Shown here: positions 44,470 to 53,363 of the stretch, one piece after another
Layout of the letters: each line of letters opens with the position of its first letter
Numbering within the stretch: the first letter of the stretch is position 1
From: Candidatus Minthosoma equi
Lineage (GTDB): Bacteria > Bacteroidota > Bacteroidia > Bacteroidales > Bacteroidaceae
Length of the DNA stretch: 64,000 nt
Direction of reading: 5' to 3'
NCBI GenBank assembly: GCA_018064885.1
Contig: JAGHUI010000010.1
Location: forward strand, 1 to 64,000
Position numbers and translations under genes: made by a program
The notes under the pieces: generated by a model
Databases searched by the model: none
What the model was told of the DNA's origin: nothing
What the model saw: the letters and a program-made list of their open reading frames with translations, nothing else

Positions 44470-46192
44470 TATAAATAGAAGAAACAGATTCATCCCACTT
44501 ATCATTGCAATAAGTGTTATTGTGGGAATTGTCATTGGCACATTCTTTGCCAACCGTTTCACAGGCAATCGTCTGAACATTATAAACACATCTAGCAATA
44601 AGCTGAATGACTTGCTTCATTACATTGATGACCAATATGTTGACACTATCGATATTTCCAATATCGTTGAGCAGTCAATGCCTAAAATTCTTGAAGAGCT
44701 TGATCCTCATTCTACATACATCTCTGCGAAGGATGCTAAAACTGCTGACGATGATCTAAAGGGGTCTTTCAGCGGTGTTGGCGTTCAGTTCACTATTCGC
44801 GAAGATACTGTAAGAATAACGAACATCATCAAGGGAGGACCGTCAGAGAAAGTCGGATTGCTTGCTGGCGATAAAATTATTTCTGTTGATGGAAAGCCTT
44901 ATGTTGGCAAAGAAGTCACTAATGAAGAAACACTTCATCGTCTCAAGGGAGAGAAAGGTACAAAGGTTAAGGTGGGTGTTCTTCGTCATGGAGAAAAGAA
45001 GCCATTATCATTTACAATTGTACGAGGCGACATTCCACTTAAGAGTATTGACGCTGCATACATGCTTACTAATGATCTTGGCTATGTGAAAATCAAGAAC
45101 TTTGGTGAGACGACTTACGCTGAGCTTCTCACAGCCTTTGTAGAACTTGAATCAGATGGGTTCAAGGGACTTGTTGTTGACCTTCGAGGCAATGGTGGCG
45201 GTTATTTGAAGGCCGCAATCCAGATGGTAAACGAGTTCCTTCCTAAAGATAGACTCATTGTTTACACTCAAGGCCGCAAGTCACAAAGAGAGGAATACCG
45301 TAGTGACGGACGAGGTTCATATCAGGATATTCCCCTTATCGTGCTCACAGACGAAACAACGGCTTCTGCTGCAGAAATCTTCTCTGGAGCAATTCAAGAT
45401 AACGATAGAGGTATTATTGTCGGTCGCCGTTCTTTCGGAAAAGGATTGGTTCAGCAACCTATTCCATTTGCAGACGGTTCGCTCATTCATCTCACCATTG
45501 CACGTTATTACACTCCTTCTGGTCGCTGTATTCAGAAGCCTTATGTCAAAGGACAGCCTAAAGATTATGAAATGGATCTCGTGACACGTTATACTCGTGG
45601 CGAGTTCTTCAGTCAGGACAGTATTCATCAGAATGGAGAACAATACACAACCAGCATTGGACGAAAGGTTTACGGAGGTGGTGGAATCATGCCAGACTAT
45701 TTCGTAGCAGAAGACACAACAGACATTACTCCTTACTATACTGAAATTGTCAGCAAAGGCATTGTTCCTCAGTTCTGTTTCGAATATACAGACAATAATC
45801 GCGGAAAGATGAAGAATTTTGAAACAGCAAATGAGGTTGAGAAATTCCTTCGTAAGGATGCAGTATTGGATCAGTTCGTCCGTTATGCTGACAAGAAAGG
45901 AGTCGTACGTCGCAATAATATGATTCTCAAGTCACAGCATTTGTTTGAAGATGCTATCTATGGTTCAATTATTTACAATATGCTTGAGATGGACGACTAT
46001 GTTGAATACATAAATCGTAATGATGCAACCATTATAAAAGCTATTGAACTTTTCAACGCAAAAAAAACAAAGCCAGTATTAGAGCAAGATGGAAAAAAGA
46101 AAGCTGCGAGCTTACATTCGGGAGCAAAAAAGAAACTACACGCCAGAGCAACTGGAGTGCCTCAGTCAAAGAATAACTGCCACATTGCTTGA
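44459..46192 (+). CDS. S41-family carboxy-terminal processing protease (CtpA-like)
   Basis: The ATG at 44459 (MKNNINRRNRF) overlaps the dCMP deaminase end by 11 bases. 577 residues. An N-terminal membrane helix or signal anchor comes first (FIPLIIAISVIVGIVIGTFF). The PDZ domain has FSGVGVQFTI and GLLAGDKIISVDG. The catalytic serine is in DETTASAAEIFSGAI (near 302) and the lysine in RRSFGKGLVQQ (near 327). It trims periplasmic proteins. Its last ~35 residues are basic and lie entirely over the start of the next gene (104-base overlap), so the tail may have grown after loss of an earlier stop. Confidence 0.92.
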   Translation: MKNNINRRNRFIPLIIAISVIVGIVIGTFFANRFTGNRLNIINTSSNKLNDLLHYIDDQYVDTIDISNIVEQSMPKILEELDPHSTYISAKDAKTADDDLKGSFSGVGVQFTIREDTVRITNIIKGGPSEKVGLLAGDKIISVDGKPYVGKEVTNEETLHRLKGEKGTKVKVGVLRHGEKKPLSFTIVRGDIPLKSIDAAYMLTNDLGYVKIKNFGETTYAELLTAFVELESDGFKGLVVDLRGNGGGYLKAAIQMVNEFLPKDRLIVYTQGRKSQREEYRSDGRGSYQDIPLIVLTDETTASAAEIFSGAIQDNDRGIIVGRRSFGKGLVQQPIPFADGSLIHLTIARYYTPSGRCIQKPYVKGQPKDYEMDLVTRYTRGEFFSQDSIHQNGEQYTTSIGRKVYGGGGIMPDYFVAEDTTDITPYYTEIVSKGIVPQFCFEYTDNNRGKMKNFETANEVEKFLRKDAVLDQFVRYADKKGVVRRNNMILKSQHLFEDAIYGSIIYNMLEMDDYVEYINRNDATIIKAIELFNAKKTKPVLEQDGKKKAASLHSGAKKKLHARATGVPQSKNNCHIA

Positions 46193-46622
46193 AGAAATAA
46201 AAAAGAAGGATGACATTCGCGTCATCCTTCTTTATAATTCTCTTCCAGACGAAGTAAATACTCATTCTCTTATTAACGAACTTCATGATAAAGGAATAAA
46301 GGTTCTCCTTCCAACGATTGTAGGCGAGGAGCTTGAACTGCACGAGTATGTTTCTGCAAGTGAAATGACTATTTCGTCTTCCTTCAACATTCAAGAATCT
46401 AAAGGACCTCTATTTGATGATTACAGTAAAATAGACCTTGCAATCATTCCAGGAATGGGATTTACCGCAGATGGAAAGCGTCTCGGCAGAGGCAAAGGAT
46501 TCTACGACCGTCTTCTTCCGCATCTTCAATGCCCTCTTTACGGGCTTGCATTCCCATTCCAAATCTTTAGCGACATTCCAACTGAGTCACACGATGTGAA
46601 AATGGATTATGTTATTTCGTAA
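46089..46622 (+). CDS. 5-formyltetrahydrofolate cyclo-ligase family protein
   Basis: 177 residues. The start at 46089 is kept although it overlaps the protease by 104 bases, because the first residues (KRKLRAYIREQKRNYT) are the conserved N-terminus of the family. The substrate and ATP sites are visible as VLLPTIV and IPGMGFTADGKRLGRGKGFYDR. The enzyme converts 5-formyl-THF to methenyl-THF, recycling folate. It converges with the RelA/SpoT gene, six bases apart. Confidence 0.92.
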   Translation: MEKRKLRAYIREQKRNYTPEQLECLSQRITATLLEEIKKKDDIRVILLYNSLPDEVNTHSLINELHDKGIKVLLPTIVGEELELHEYVSASEMTISSSFNIQESKGPLFDDYSKIDLAIIPGMGFTADGKRLGRGKGFYDRLLPHLQCPLYGLAFPFQIFSDIPTESHDVKMDYVIS

Positions 46623-46628
46623 TTTCGT

Positions 46629-48500
46629 TTATTCGAAAATCTGCTTGACTTCATCCACTCCCTGAATATGATTCAATTCATAGAGTGCCGTCGTAAGCTC
46701 TTTGACAGAATGAACGAAAAATGTGATTGTGCATTCTACTATCTCGTCTTTTGTAACGGTATTAAGGGAATCGATTTCCAAATGAAGTTTGTTTGTGATA
46801 TTGTCAATGAAATCAATAAGCAAATGATAGCGGTCAATAGCTCGGATTGACACAGTAACAGGATACTGAATCATTTTGTCAATCTTGAAATCAACATCAA
46901 CAATAGAATCACCATACTTGCTTGCATCAACAATGGCTCTTTGGCAAGAACGTCTGTGAATAAGTATTGAGCCATCTTCTTGCTTGAATCCTATTGTTTC
47001 TCCTCCTGGAATAGGTCGGCAATGAGGACAACGATGAATCTTGTTATTTTCATGAATAGTAACAATGCTTCTAAGAGCTCGCTTTGCCTTATAAGAGCAG
47101 CAATTATCATACCAATCAAGTCGAGGTTTCATAGCAGGATCTGTGCCAATCTCAACACAATCACCTCGTTGAAGAACCGTCTTCATTGAGCACAAGCGAC
47201 CATTGATGCGAGCATATTTAGCATGAATGCCTATATCCTTATGAAGCTCAAATGCAAAGTCAATGGCTGTAGCGCCCTTTGGAAGAATAACACCCTTTCC
47301 ATGAGGAGTGAACACCATCACATCATCATAATAAAGTGTTGTAGCTATTTTCTCTATGTAACGCTCTTGTGTTTCATTGGCAATATCGCGAAGAACGGAT
47401 TTAAATTTCTCAATCCACTCCCCTACTTTGCTTTGATCAAGAGAAGCCATACAACCAATCTTTGAGCTTTCAACCATCTGTTCTGAGCATATCTGCACAT
47501 CTTCCCAAATGCCTTCTGATGATAAAAGCATTACATTCAGAGATTTATAACTGTTTTCTTTTGCACAGTCAATCTGATTATTGAATGTGCCAGGCTTTTC
47601 CTTGTAATGGTTTGTAAGAATTGAGTATATTCGCAAACAAATATCCTTGGCTGTACGAGAATCAAAATCTTCGTTGAAAGTAATGCGTATATAATATTTA
47701 TTATTAATGTGCTTAAAATCGCTATTCTGTGTCTTCATTCGTCGCCAAATGCTGTAAGGCTTGCGATAATAAACTTTCACAGCTGTTTCAACACCATTTT
47801 CAAGAAGCAACTGACGAAGACCTGCTGTAAGTTGATGAAGACGGCCGTCATTGAGAGCCATTTCATCTGCTAAATAGCGTGAAAGGTCGCTGTATTCAAA
47901 TGGACAACGATATTGGAAAGACAAGTTCTCAAGATCTGTCTTGACATCAAACAATCCTAAACGGTTTGCAAGCGGAGCATAAAAATAATCTGTCTCGCCT
48001 GCAATCTTCATCTGCTTATCTGGACGCATTGAAGCCAAAGTGCGCATGTTGTGAAGACGGTCTGCAATCTTAACCATCAAAGCACGAATGTCATAATGAA
48101 TGGAGTCAAGCAATTGCTGATAATTATCAACTTGCTTTGATGTGCTGTATGATGATTTCTTTTTCTTTGTAACTGTATCAACAAGGAAAGCAACATCGTC
48201 ACCAAACATTTCTTTTATCTCGTCAACAGTAGTAGGAGTGTCCTCTACAACATCATGAAGAAAAGCTGCACAAACACTATTAGCATCAAGCTTCAACTCA
48301 ATAGCACAAATCTTTGCAACAGCAATCGGATGAATAATATAAGGTTCGCCTGATTTACGTTTTTGAAGCTTATGAGCTTCTTTTGCAAACTCGAAAGCAC
48401 GGTGAAGACGATCTAAGTCAGCGTCGGATACGCGCCCTTTCATGGCAGCAAAAACTCTGCTTGCTGAATCTGCTATCTGTGTGTCGTATTTTATCTCCAT
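46629..48500 (-). CDS. RelA/SpoT homologue with intact hydrolase and degenerate synthetase
   Basis: The ATG at 48500 is used; a frame reaching 48608 would include the promoter. 623 residues. The HD hydrolase domain is complete: GEPYIIHPIAVA, FLHDVVEDT and KIADRLHNMRTL. The synthetase domain has lost key positions. The usual EIYDLxAxRI reads HINNKYYIRI (Asp to Asn), the G-loop R/K pair reads YYRKPYSIW, and EIQIRT reads DVQICSE (Glu to Asp). TGS (VFTPHGKGVILPKGATAIDFAF, in part) and C-terminal ACT-like regions remain. By family knowledge this should degrade (p)ppGpp rather than make it. A minus-strand -7 box TACTTTTG lies at 48558-48565. Confidence 0.88.
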   Translation of the reverse strand: MEIKYDTQIADSASRVFAAMKGRVSDADLDRLHRAFEFAKEAHKLQKRKSGEPYIIHPIAVAKICAIELKLDANSVCAAFLHDVVEDTPTTVDEIKEMFGDDVAFLVDTVTKKKKSSYSTSKQVDNYQQLLDSIHYDIRALMVKIADRLHNMRTLASMRPDKQMKIAGETDYFYAPLANRLGLFDVKTDLENLSFQYRCPFEYSDLSRYLADEMALNDGRLHQLTAGLRQLLLENGVETAVKVYYRKPYSIWRRMKTQNSDFKHINNKYYIRITFNEDFDSRTAKDICLRIYSILTNHYKEKPGTFNNQIDCAKENSYKSLNVMLLSSEGIWEDVQICSEQMVESSKIGCMASLDQSKVGEWIEKFKSVLRDIANETQERYIEKIATTLYYDDVMVFTPHGKGVILPKGATAIDFAFELHKDIGIHAKYARINGRLCSMKTVLQRGDCVEIGTDPAMKPRLDWYDNCCSYKAKRALRSIVTIHENNKIHRCPHCRPIPGGETIGFKQEDGSILIHRRSCQRAIVDASKYGDSIVDVDFKIDKMIQYPVTVSIRAIDRYHLLIDFIDNITNKLHLEIDSLNTVTKDEIVECTITFFVHSVKELTTALYELNHIQGVDEVKQIFE

Positions 48501-48557
48501 AATCGGATAATGTTTGTTGCTTTTACAAAGAATATTTATATAACTCCAAAAACAATG

Positions 48558-48565
48558 CAAAAGTA
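48558..48565 (-). promoter_or_regulatory. -7 box of the RelA/SpoT homologue
   Basis: The minus strand reads TACTTTTG, 57 bases before the chosen ATG. It is divergent from the receptor's box. Confidence 0.5.
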
Positions 48566-48578
48566 TAGAAAATTTCAG

Positions 48579-48586
48579 TAACTTTG
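48579..48586 (+). promoter_or_regulatory. -7 box of the TonB receptor gene
   Basis: TAACTTTG lies 65 bases before the ATG. The leader is short, and no cobalamin riboswitch is visible. Confidence 0.5.
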
Positions 48587-48651
48587 CACTGCTTTTCATA
48601 AAAATCATTAAATTTATTCACAAAAAGATTCATTTAGGTTAAAAAGAACAA

Positions 48652-50748
48652 ATGAAAAGACAACTAATGAATTTAAAGAAGAATGTTGTTTGCTGGAAGA
48701 AGTTCAGCCGACATGGCGATGCAATTTTCCGTAGCCTTGGCAAGGAAATACGCATCGGTGTGCTTAGCGTAGCTACTTTGGCAATGGCAACTCCTGATTC
48801 AGCATCCGCAAAAGTAGCAATGGGTTACTGGCAGATGACTGATGGAGAAGATCAGCTGACTCTCATCTCGGCAGAAGATGACGATCAGAATGCAACATTG
48901 CTTCAGAACACTGATGTAGTGGCTACTCGTGTTCCTCTGCCTGCGGATAAGGCGGTAAGGCTTGTCCAGGTTATAACAAGAAAAGAGATCGAGGCATCAA
49001 GTGCCAATAGTGTTAACGATCTCTTGAAGCTCGCTGCTGGCGTAGATGTGCGTCAAAGAGGCGGTTTCGGTATTCAAACAGACATTGGAGTAAACGGCGG
49101 TACAGAAGACCAGTTGACTGTGCTTCTTAACGGTGTGAACATCAGCAATCCTCACACAGGACATCTTACTGTAGATCTTCCTGTTAGTGTGGACGATGTT
49201 GAACGCATTGAGGTCATTGAAGGCGGAGCCAGCCGAGTTTACGGAAGTCAGGCATTCGCCGGAGCAATCAACATTGTCACAAGAACAGAAAGTTCAAGCT
49301 GCGTTGGAGGTCATTTGCAAGGCGGTTCTTATGGAACATTCGGAGCAAATGCTCATATTGCCCTCAAAACTGATGCTTTCAACAACCGATTCAGCGGAGG
49401 TTATTCTCGTAGTGACGGAGGAAGCGGAAACGATGACTTCAACAAAGGAAATGCATATTGGAATGGAAAGTTCGTTAGCGACCTTTTCTATGTAACAATG
49501 CAAGCAGGACTTTCCACCATGAACTATGGTGCAAACACATTCTATGGCACAGGAAGTAACACTCAGTATGAGCAGAACAGACGCTATCTTGTTGCTGTTC
49601 AGGGAGAATACAAGGGTAAGGTTCACATCCTTCCACAAATGTATTGGAACAGAAGCCTTGACCATTACGTATGGGTGAGAAGCAATCCTGAAGCTTATCA
49701 GAATTTTCACCAGACAAACGTCTATGGAGCAAATGTTAATGCTTACACATCATGGGCATTAGGAAAAACAGCAATCGGTTTTGAGTTCCGCAGGGAAAAC
49801 ATCCTTTCAACAAGACTTGGCAAAGAAATTCCAGAGGCAGATCAGCACAACTACAAGGTTCCAGGTTACGATAAATATTATAAGTATAAAGACGGAAGAA
49901 GCAACGTAGGCATTTATCTTGAACACGACATACTTCTTCAGGACGTAACAATCTCTCTTGGCGTGCTTGCAAATGATAACACAGCCGTTGCTGGAGGAAT
50001 GAGATTCTATCCTGGTGTTGACGTTTCATGGAAAGCTGCTGAAGGCTTGAAGCTCTTTGCCTCATTCAATCAGAGTCTTCGTACTCCTACTTATACCGAC
50101 CTTTACTACAATGGTCCTGGCTTGGCAGGAAACAGCGAATTGAAGCCAGAGAAGAGCACCGATTGGAATGTTGGAATGAGTTACCGCAACTCATTCATCA
50201 GCACTCAGATTAAAGGTTTCTACAGAAAAGGCACCGACATGATTGACTGGGTGAAATACTCTGGAGCATCGGTTTACACAACGGCTAACAGCGACATTGA
50301 CAACATAGGAGCAGAAGGTCTTGTCAACTTCAATTTCACAGACATCTGGGGAAAGGAATCTTATTTGAAGAGCCTCACTCTCAGCTACTGCTACAACTAC
50401 AAATACAGAGTGAACGAAGAGCAGTCAGCAAATTATGCTTCAAGAATGACATTCCTCAGAAACAAATTCGTTGCATCACTCAATCATAAGATCTACGATC
50501 GACTTTCCGCTCAGTGGGATTTCGTTTTGAAAAATCGTGAAGGTGAGTTTGACAATGCCGTTACAGGACAGACACAGTCATACGGCACATTTGGCAATCT
50601 TGACTTGAAGGTTCAGTGGGTTGATAAAAACTACACTCTCTACGTGCAAGGCAACAACCTCACAAACCACAAGTATTACGATTTTGCAAACATACAACAA
50701 CCAGGTTTCTGGTTTATGGGAGGAGTGAAAATCAATTTCTCACTCTGA
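48652..50748 (+). CDS. TonB-dependent outer-membrane receptor (BtuB-like)
   Basis: 698 residues. The unusual N-terminus (VCWKKFSRHGDAIFRSLGKE, then IRIGVLSVATLAMA) matches the extended signal region I associate with BtuB-type Bacteroidetes receptors. The plug domain spans ~100-225: VITRKEIEASSANSVNDLL, QLTVLLNGVNISNPHTGH and IEVIEGGASRVYGSQAF. The rest is a 22-strand barrel with LRTPTYTDLYYNGPG and NLTNHKYYDFANI. Substrate is unproven: cobalamin-type receptors are likely relatives, but no riboswitch or BtuF/C genes are near. A terminator hairpin follows at 50810. Confidence 0.9.
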   Translation: MKRQLMNLKKNVVCWKKFSRHGDAIFRSLGKEIRIGVLSVATLAMATPDSASAKVAMGYWQMTDGEDQLTLISAEDDDQNATLLQNTDVVATRVPLPADKAVRLVQVITRKEIEASSANSVNDLLKLAAGVDVRQRGGFGIQTDIGVNGGTEDQLTVLLNGVNISNPHTGHLTVDLPVSVDDVERIEVIEGGASRVYGSQAFAGAINIVTRTESSSCVGGHLQGGSYGTFGANAHIALKTDAFNNRFSGGYSRSDGGSGNDDFNKGNAYWNGKFVSDLFYVTMQAGLSTMNYGANTFYGTGSNTQYEQNRRYLVAVQGEYKGKVHILPQMYWNRSLDHYVWVRSNPEAYQNFHQTNVYGANVNAYTSWALGKTAIGFEFRRENILSTRLGKEIPEADQHNYKVPGYDKYYKYKDGRSNVGIYLEHDILLQDVTISLGVLANDNTAVAGGMRFYPGVDVSWKAAEGLKLFASFNQSLRTPTYTDLYYNGPGLAGNSELKPEKSTDWNVGMSYRNSFISTQIKGFYRKGTDMIDWVKYSGASVYTTANSDIDNIGAEGLVNFNFTDIWGKESYLKSLTLSYCYNYKYRVNEEQSANYASRMTFLRNKFVASLNHKIYDRLSAQWDFVLKNREGEFDNAVTGQTQSYGTFGNLDLKVQWVDKNYTLYVQGNNLTNHKYYDFANIQQPGFWFMGGVKINFSL

Positions 50749-50809
50749 CATAATTATAAAATGAAAAGCAACAAGAGCATAATTTAACACTTAAATATGT
50801 TCTATAAGT

Positions 50810-50844
50810 AAGAAAAGAATGCCTGAGAATGGTATTCTTTTCTT
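50810..50844 (+). terminator. Hairpin terminator after the receptor gene
   Basis: A 14-bp stem with one G-T pair (50810-50823 with 50831-50844) surrounds a 7-base loop. A moderate T-rich tail (CATTTT) follows. An ATG at 50819 inside the stem is therefore not the amidase start. Confidence 0.7.
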
Positions 50845-50873
50845 CATTTTAAACAAATTAAATCAAAAATTCA

Positions 50874-50881
50874 TAACTTTG
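50874..50881 (+). promoter_or_regulatory. -7 box of the amidase gene
   Basis: TAACTTTG lies 18 bases before the ATG at 50900. It supports that start over the upstream ATG at 50819. Confidence 0.6.
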
Positions 50882-50899
50882 CATCTAATAATTCATCTT

Positions 50900-52051
50900 A
50901 TGCAAAGATTTCTACACATATTAATTTACTTATTTACGATGCTTATCACTGTTCCTGCATTTGCAAGAACAGATGGAGGTCAATACATTGTCGTGCTTGA
51001 TGCTGGCCATGGAGGCAAGGATCCTGGCGCTATAGGTTCCTCATCAAAGAACAGAGAGAAAGACATAAATCTCGCCATAACTCTTGGTGTTGGAAGACTT
51101 CTTCAAGCAAACTGTCCTGATGTCAAGCTGGTCTATACACGCAGCACAGATGTCTTCGTTGAACTTGGCAGACGCGCAGAGATTGCAAACAAGGTGAAAG
51201 CCGACCTCTTCGTAAGCATTCACACTAATGCACTCCCTAAGGAAGCCAGAAAAGCTGCAGGCGTTCAATCGTACACGCTCAGCCTTCGCACAGCAAGCAC
51301 AAACCTTGAGGTGGAGAAACGAGAGAACTCTGTCATTCAGTACGAAATAGACGGCAACAGCAAATACTCTTACAGCAATCCAAACTCCAGCGAGAGCGAC
51401 ATCATGTTCGAACTAATGCAGGATAGAGACATGCAGGAAAGCGTCAACTTTGCAAAGATAGTCCAAAACGAGATGGTTCGCACAGGAGGCAGAAACGACA
51501 TGGGCGTCTTGCAGGCAAACCTCGCAGTTCTCCGACTCACATACATGCCAAGCGTACTATTGGAGGTTGGCTACATTTCCACCCCTTCCGAAGAGCAGTT
51601 CCTCATGTCCGACTGGGGAAGAGAAACAATGGCAAAGAGCATCTACAACGCCATTGTACGATACAAAGCACAAGTCACAGGAAAGCAATCAAAGCTCGAA
51701 AAGATAGGCAATGCCCCTACCCCGTCTCCAGCCGCTCAGGTTGAGGAAATAAGCAATGAAGCGCCTCAATCTGCTAAAACACAAAACTCAAATTCCAACA
51801 AGCCTGCTGCACAAAAAACATCAGCATCAAAGGCAAAGAGAACAGTCTATAAGGTCCAGATTCTTGCAGGAAACGTTAAGCTCAAGAGTAACGACAGACA
51901 ATTCAAGGGATTGAAATGTGAGATGCATCAATACGGCAAGCGCTATACTTACACATACGGCTCTGCATCAACAATGGAAGAAGCAAAGAAGCTTCGCAAA
52001 TCCATCCTTGACAAGTTCCCTGAAGCTTATATCGTGACATTCGAAGAATAA
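50900..52051 (+). CDS. N-acetylmuramoyl-L-alanine amidase with C-terminal SPOR-like domain
   Basis: The ATG at 50900 gives a signal peptide ending near VPAFA. 383 residues. The Amidase_3 zinc site is VVLDAGHGGKDPGA (His), NREKDINL (Glu) and FVSIHTNAL (His), with LLEVGYIS carrying the catalytic Glu. A Ser/Ala/Asn-rich linker leads to a ~65-residue SPOR-like domain (VYKVQILAGNVKL ... YTYGSASTMEEAKKLR, split), which targets septal peptidoglycan. It splits daughter-cell walls. mlaD follows 31 bases later. Confidence 0.94.
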   Translation: MQRFLHILIYLFTMLITVPAFARTDGGQYIVVLDAGHGGKDPGAIGSSSKNREKDINLAITLGVGRLLQANCPDVKLVYTRSTDVFVELGRRAEIANKVKADLFVSIHTNALPKEARKAAGVQSYTLSLRTASTNLEVEKRENSVIQYEIDGNSKYSYSNPNSSESDIMFELMQDRDMQESVNFAKIVQNEMVRTGGRNDMGVLQANLAVLRLTYMPSVLLEVGYISTPSEEQFLMSDWGRETMAKSIYNAIVRYKAQVTGKQSKLEKIGNAPTPSPAAQVEEISNEAPQSAKTQNSNSNKPAAQKTSASKAKRTVYKVQILAGNVKLKSNDRQFKGLKCEMHQYGKRYTYTYGSASTMEEAKKLRKSILDKFPEAYIVTFEE

Positions 52052-52082
52052 ACTTGATTACAAACCACAATACTTTATAAAA

Positions 52083-52982
52083 ATGAAAGTGTCAAAAGAG
52101 ATAAAGATTGCAATCACAGCAATAGTTGCAGTTATTATTGTATATGCAGGAATCATCTTCCTTAAAGGACTTAAGATCTTCAGCAACGAAGTGTCATACT
52201 ATGTTGAAATGACAGACGTGCAAGGAATGCCGACTGCATCAAACATTCTTGCAAATGGTCTTAAGGTTGGTTATGTAAAGGCAATCAATTTCGACCAAGC
52301 TCGTCAGATCATTACCGTTGAGATGAGCATAAACCCAGATTTCCGTATTCCAAAAGGCACAAGCGTTTTCATGACAAAGGAAATGCTTGGCAGTGCCACT
52401 ATGAACCTCAAGCTCGGCTCTGATCCATCCAACGTGCTCTCTCCTGGCGACACTATTCAAGGCACTCCAATGACAGATCTCATGTCAGCAGCAGGAGAGA
52501 TGATTCCACAGGTGCAGGCAATGCTCCCAAAGGTTGATTCCATCCTCACAGCTCTCAATACAATGGCAAATGATCCTGCCCTTGCAAACTCCCTCCACAA
52601 CATGGAAACTGTCAGCAGCGATCTCAAAGTCACTACACGTCAGATAAACAGCCTTCTTGGCAAGGATGTGCCACAGCTCATGGCAAAGACAAACAACATC
52701 TGCTCTAACCTTGAGACAACAACAAGTACTCTCAACCAGATTGACATGGTGGGAATGGCTCAGAAGGCAGACAAGACACTTACCTCCGTACAGGAAATGA
52801 CATTCAAGTTCAATACAGCTATGAACAGCAAGGACAACTCGCTCGGAATGCTCCTCAACGACAACTCCATTGCTCTTCATTTGGATTCAACAATGCTCAA
52901 CTCCTCACTTCTTCTTGAGGATTTCCGCTTGCATCCAAAGCGCTATGTCCACTTTTCTCTATTTGGAAAGAAGGATAAATAA
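52083..52982 (+). CDS. MlaD/MCE-family lipid-transport protein
   Basis: 299 residues. An N-terminal membrane anchor (IAITAIVAVIIVYAGIIFLKG) precedes one MCE domain (about residues 38-118, with YVEMTDVQGMPTASNI, LANGLKVGYV and AKGTSVFM-like FRIPKGTSVFMTKE). A long helical segment follows (LPKVDSILTALNTMAND region). It binds phospholipids in the periplasm. The usual MlaE/MlaF partners are not adjacent, so the complex must be encoded elsewhere. Confidence 0.92.
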   Translation: MKVSKEIKIAITAIVAVIIVYAGIIFLKGLKIFSNEVSYYVEMTDVQGMPTASNILANGLKVGYVKAINFDQARQIITVEMSINPDFRIPKGTSVFMTKEMLGSATMNLKLGSDPSNVLSPGDTIQGTPMTDLMSAAGEMIPQVQAMLPKVDSILTALNTMANDPALANSLHNMETVSSDLKVTTRQINSLLGKDVPQLMAKTNNICSNLETTTSTLNQIDMVGMAQKADKTLTSVQEMTFKFNTAMNSKDNSLGMLLNDNSIALHLDSTMLNSSLLLEDFRLHPKRYVHFSLFGKKDK

Positions 52983-53363
52983 AAATGTCACTTTTTTGCT
53001 TTATTTGAATTTTGTATAAACAATACATTTAATAATCAAAACAAGTTTAGAACCTTTTTGAAGCATTAGAAAAACAGAAGATTAAGTCTATTAAAAATAA
53101 ATTTCAACCAAATTGTTTCATGCGTGAAACATTCATCTAACTTTCTAAATGACAACATATAACAGTTTTTATCAACAAAACAATACCCTCTTTTACTTAA
53201 AATACCTAATTGACTGAAATAAGGCATTTTTTGAAAAGGGAATAAAACGCGTGAAAATTCAAATTTTGTCAATTCAAAAAAAATTGTGAACTTTGCACTC
53301 GTTAAGAATTGAAGAGATATAAAACCTAACATCTCAACAAACCAAAAACAAGTCAAACAATCA
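52983..53363. other. AT-rich 381-base region before dnaA
   Basis: It contains the palindrome TTTCATGCGTGAAA (53117-53130), a DnaA-box-like TTATCAACA near 53168 and the dnaA promoter. Too few DnaA-box matches are visible to call an origin. No gene is seen. Confidence 0.5.
53265..53295 (+). promoter_or_regulatory. Promoter of dnaA
   Basis: TTTG (53265-53268), 19 bases, then GAACTTTG (53288-53295), one base off TAnnTTTG. The untranslated leader would be about 60 bases. Confidence 0.6.

Noticed and set aside
48501..48608. 36-residue N-terminal extension of the RelA/SpoT homologue
   Set aside because: It would span the divergent promoter boxes, and the conserved domain begins after the ATG at 48500.
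48501..48651. Cobalamin riboswitch before the BtuB-like receptor
   Set aside because: The 151-base gap contains two divergent promoters and leaves too little leader, with no B12-box-like sequence.
50819..50899. Upstream ATG for the amidase
   Set aside because: It lies in the receptor's terminator stem, and a -7 box at 50874 sits between it and the ATG that starts the signal peptide.
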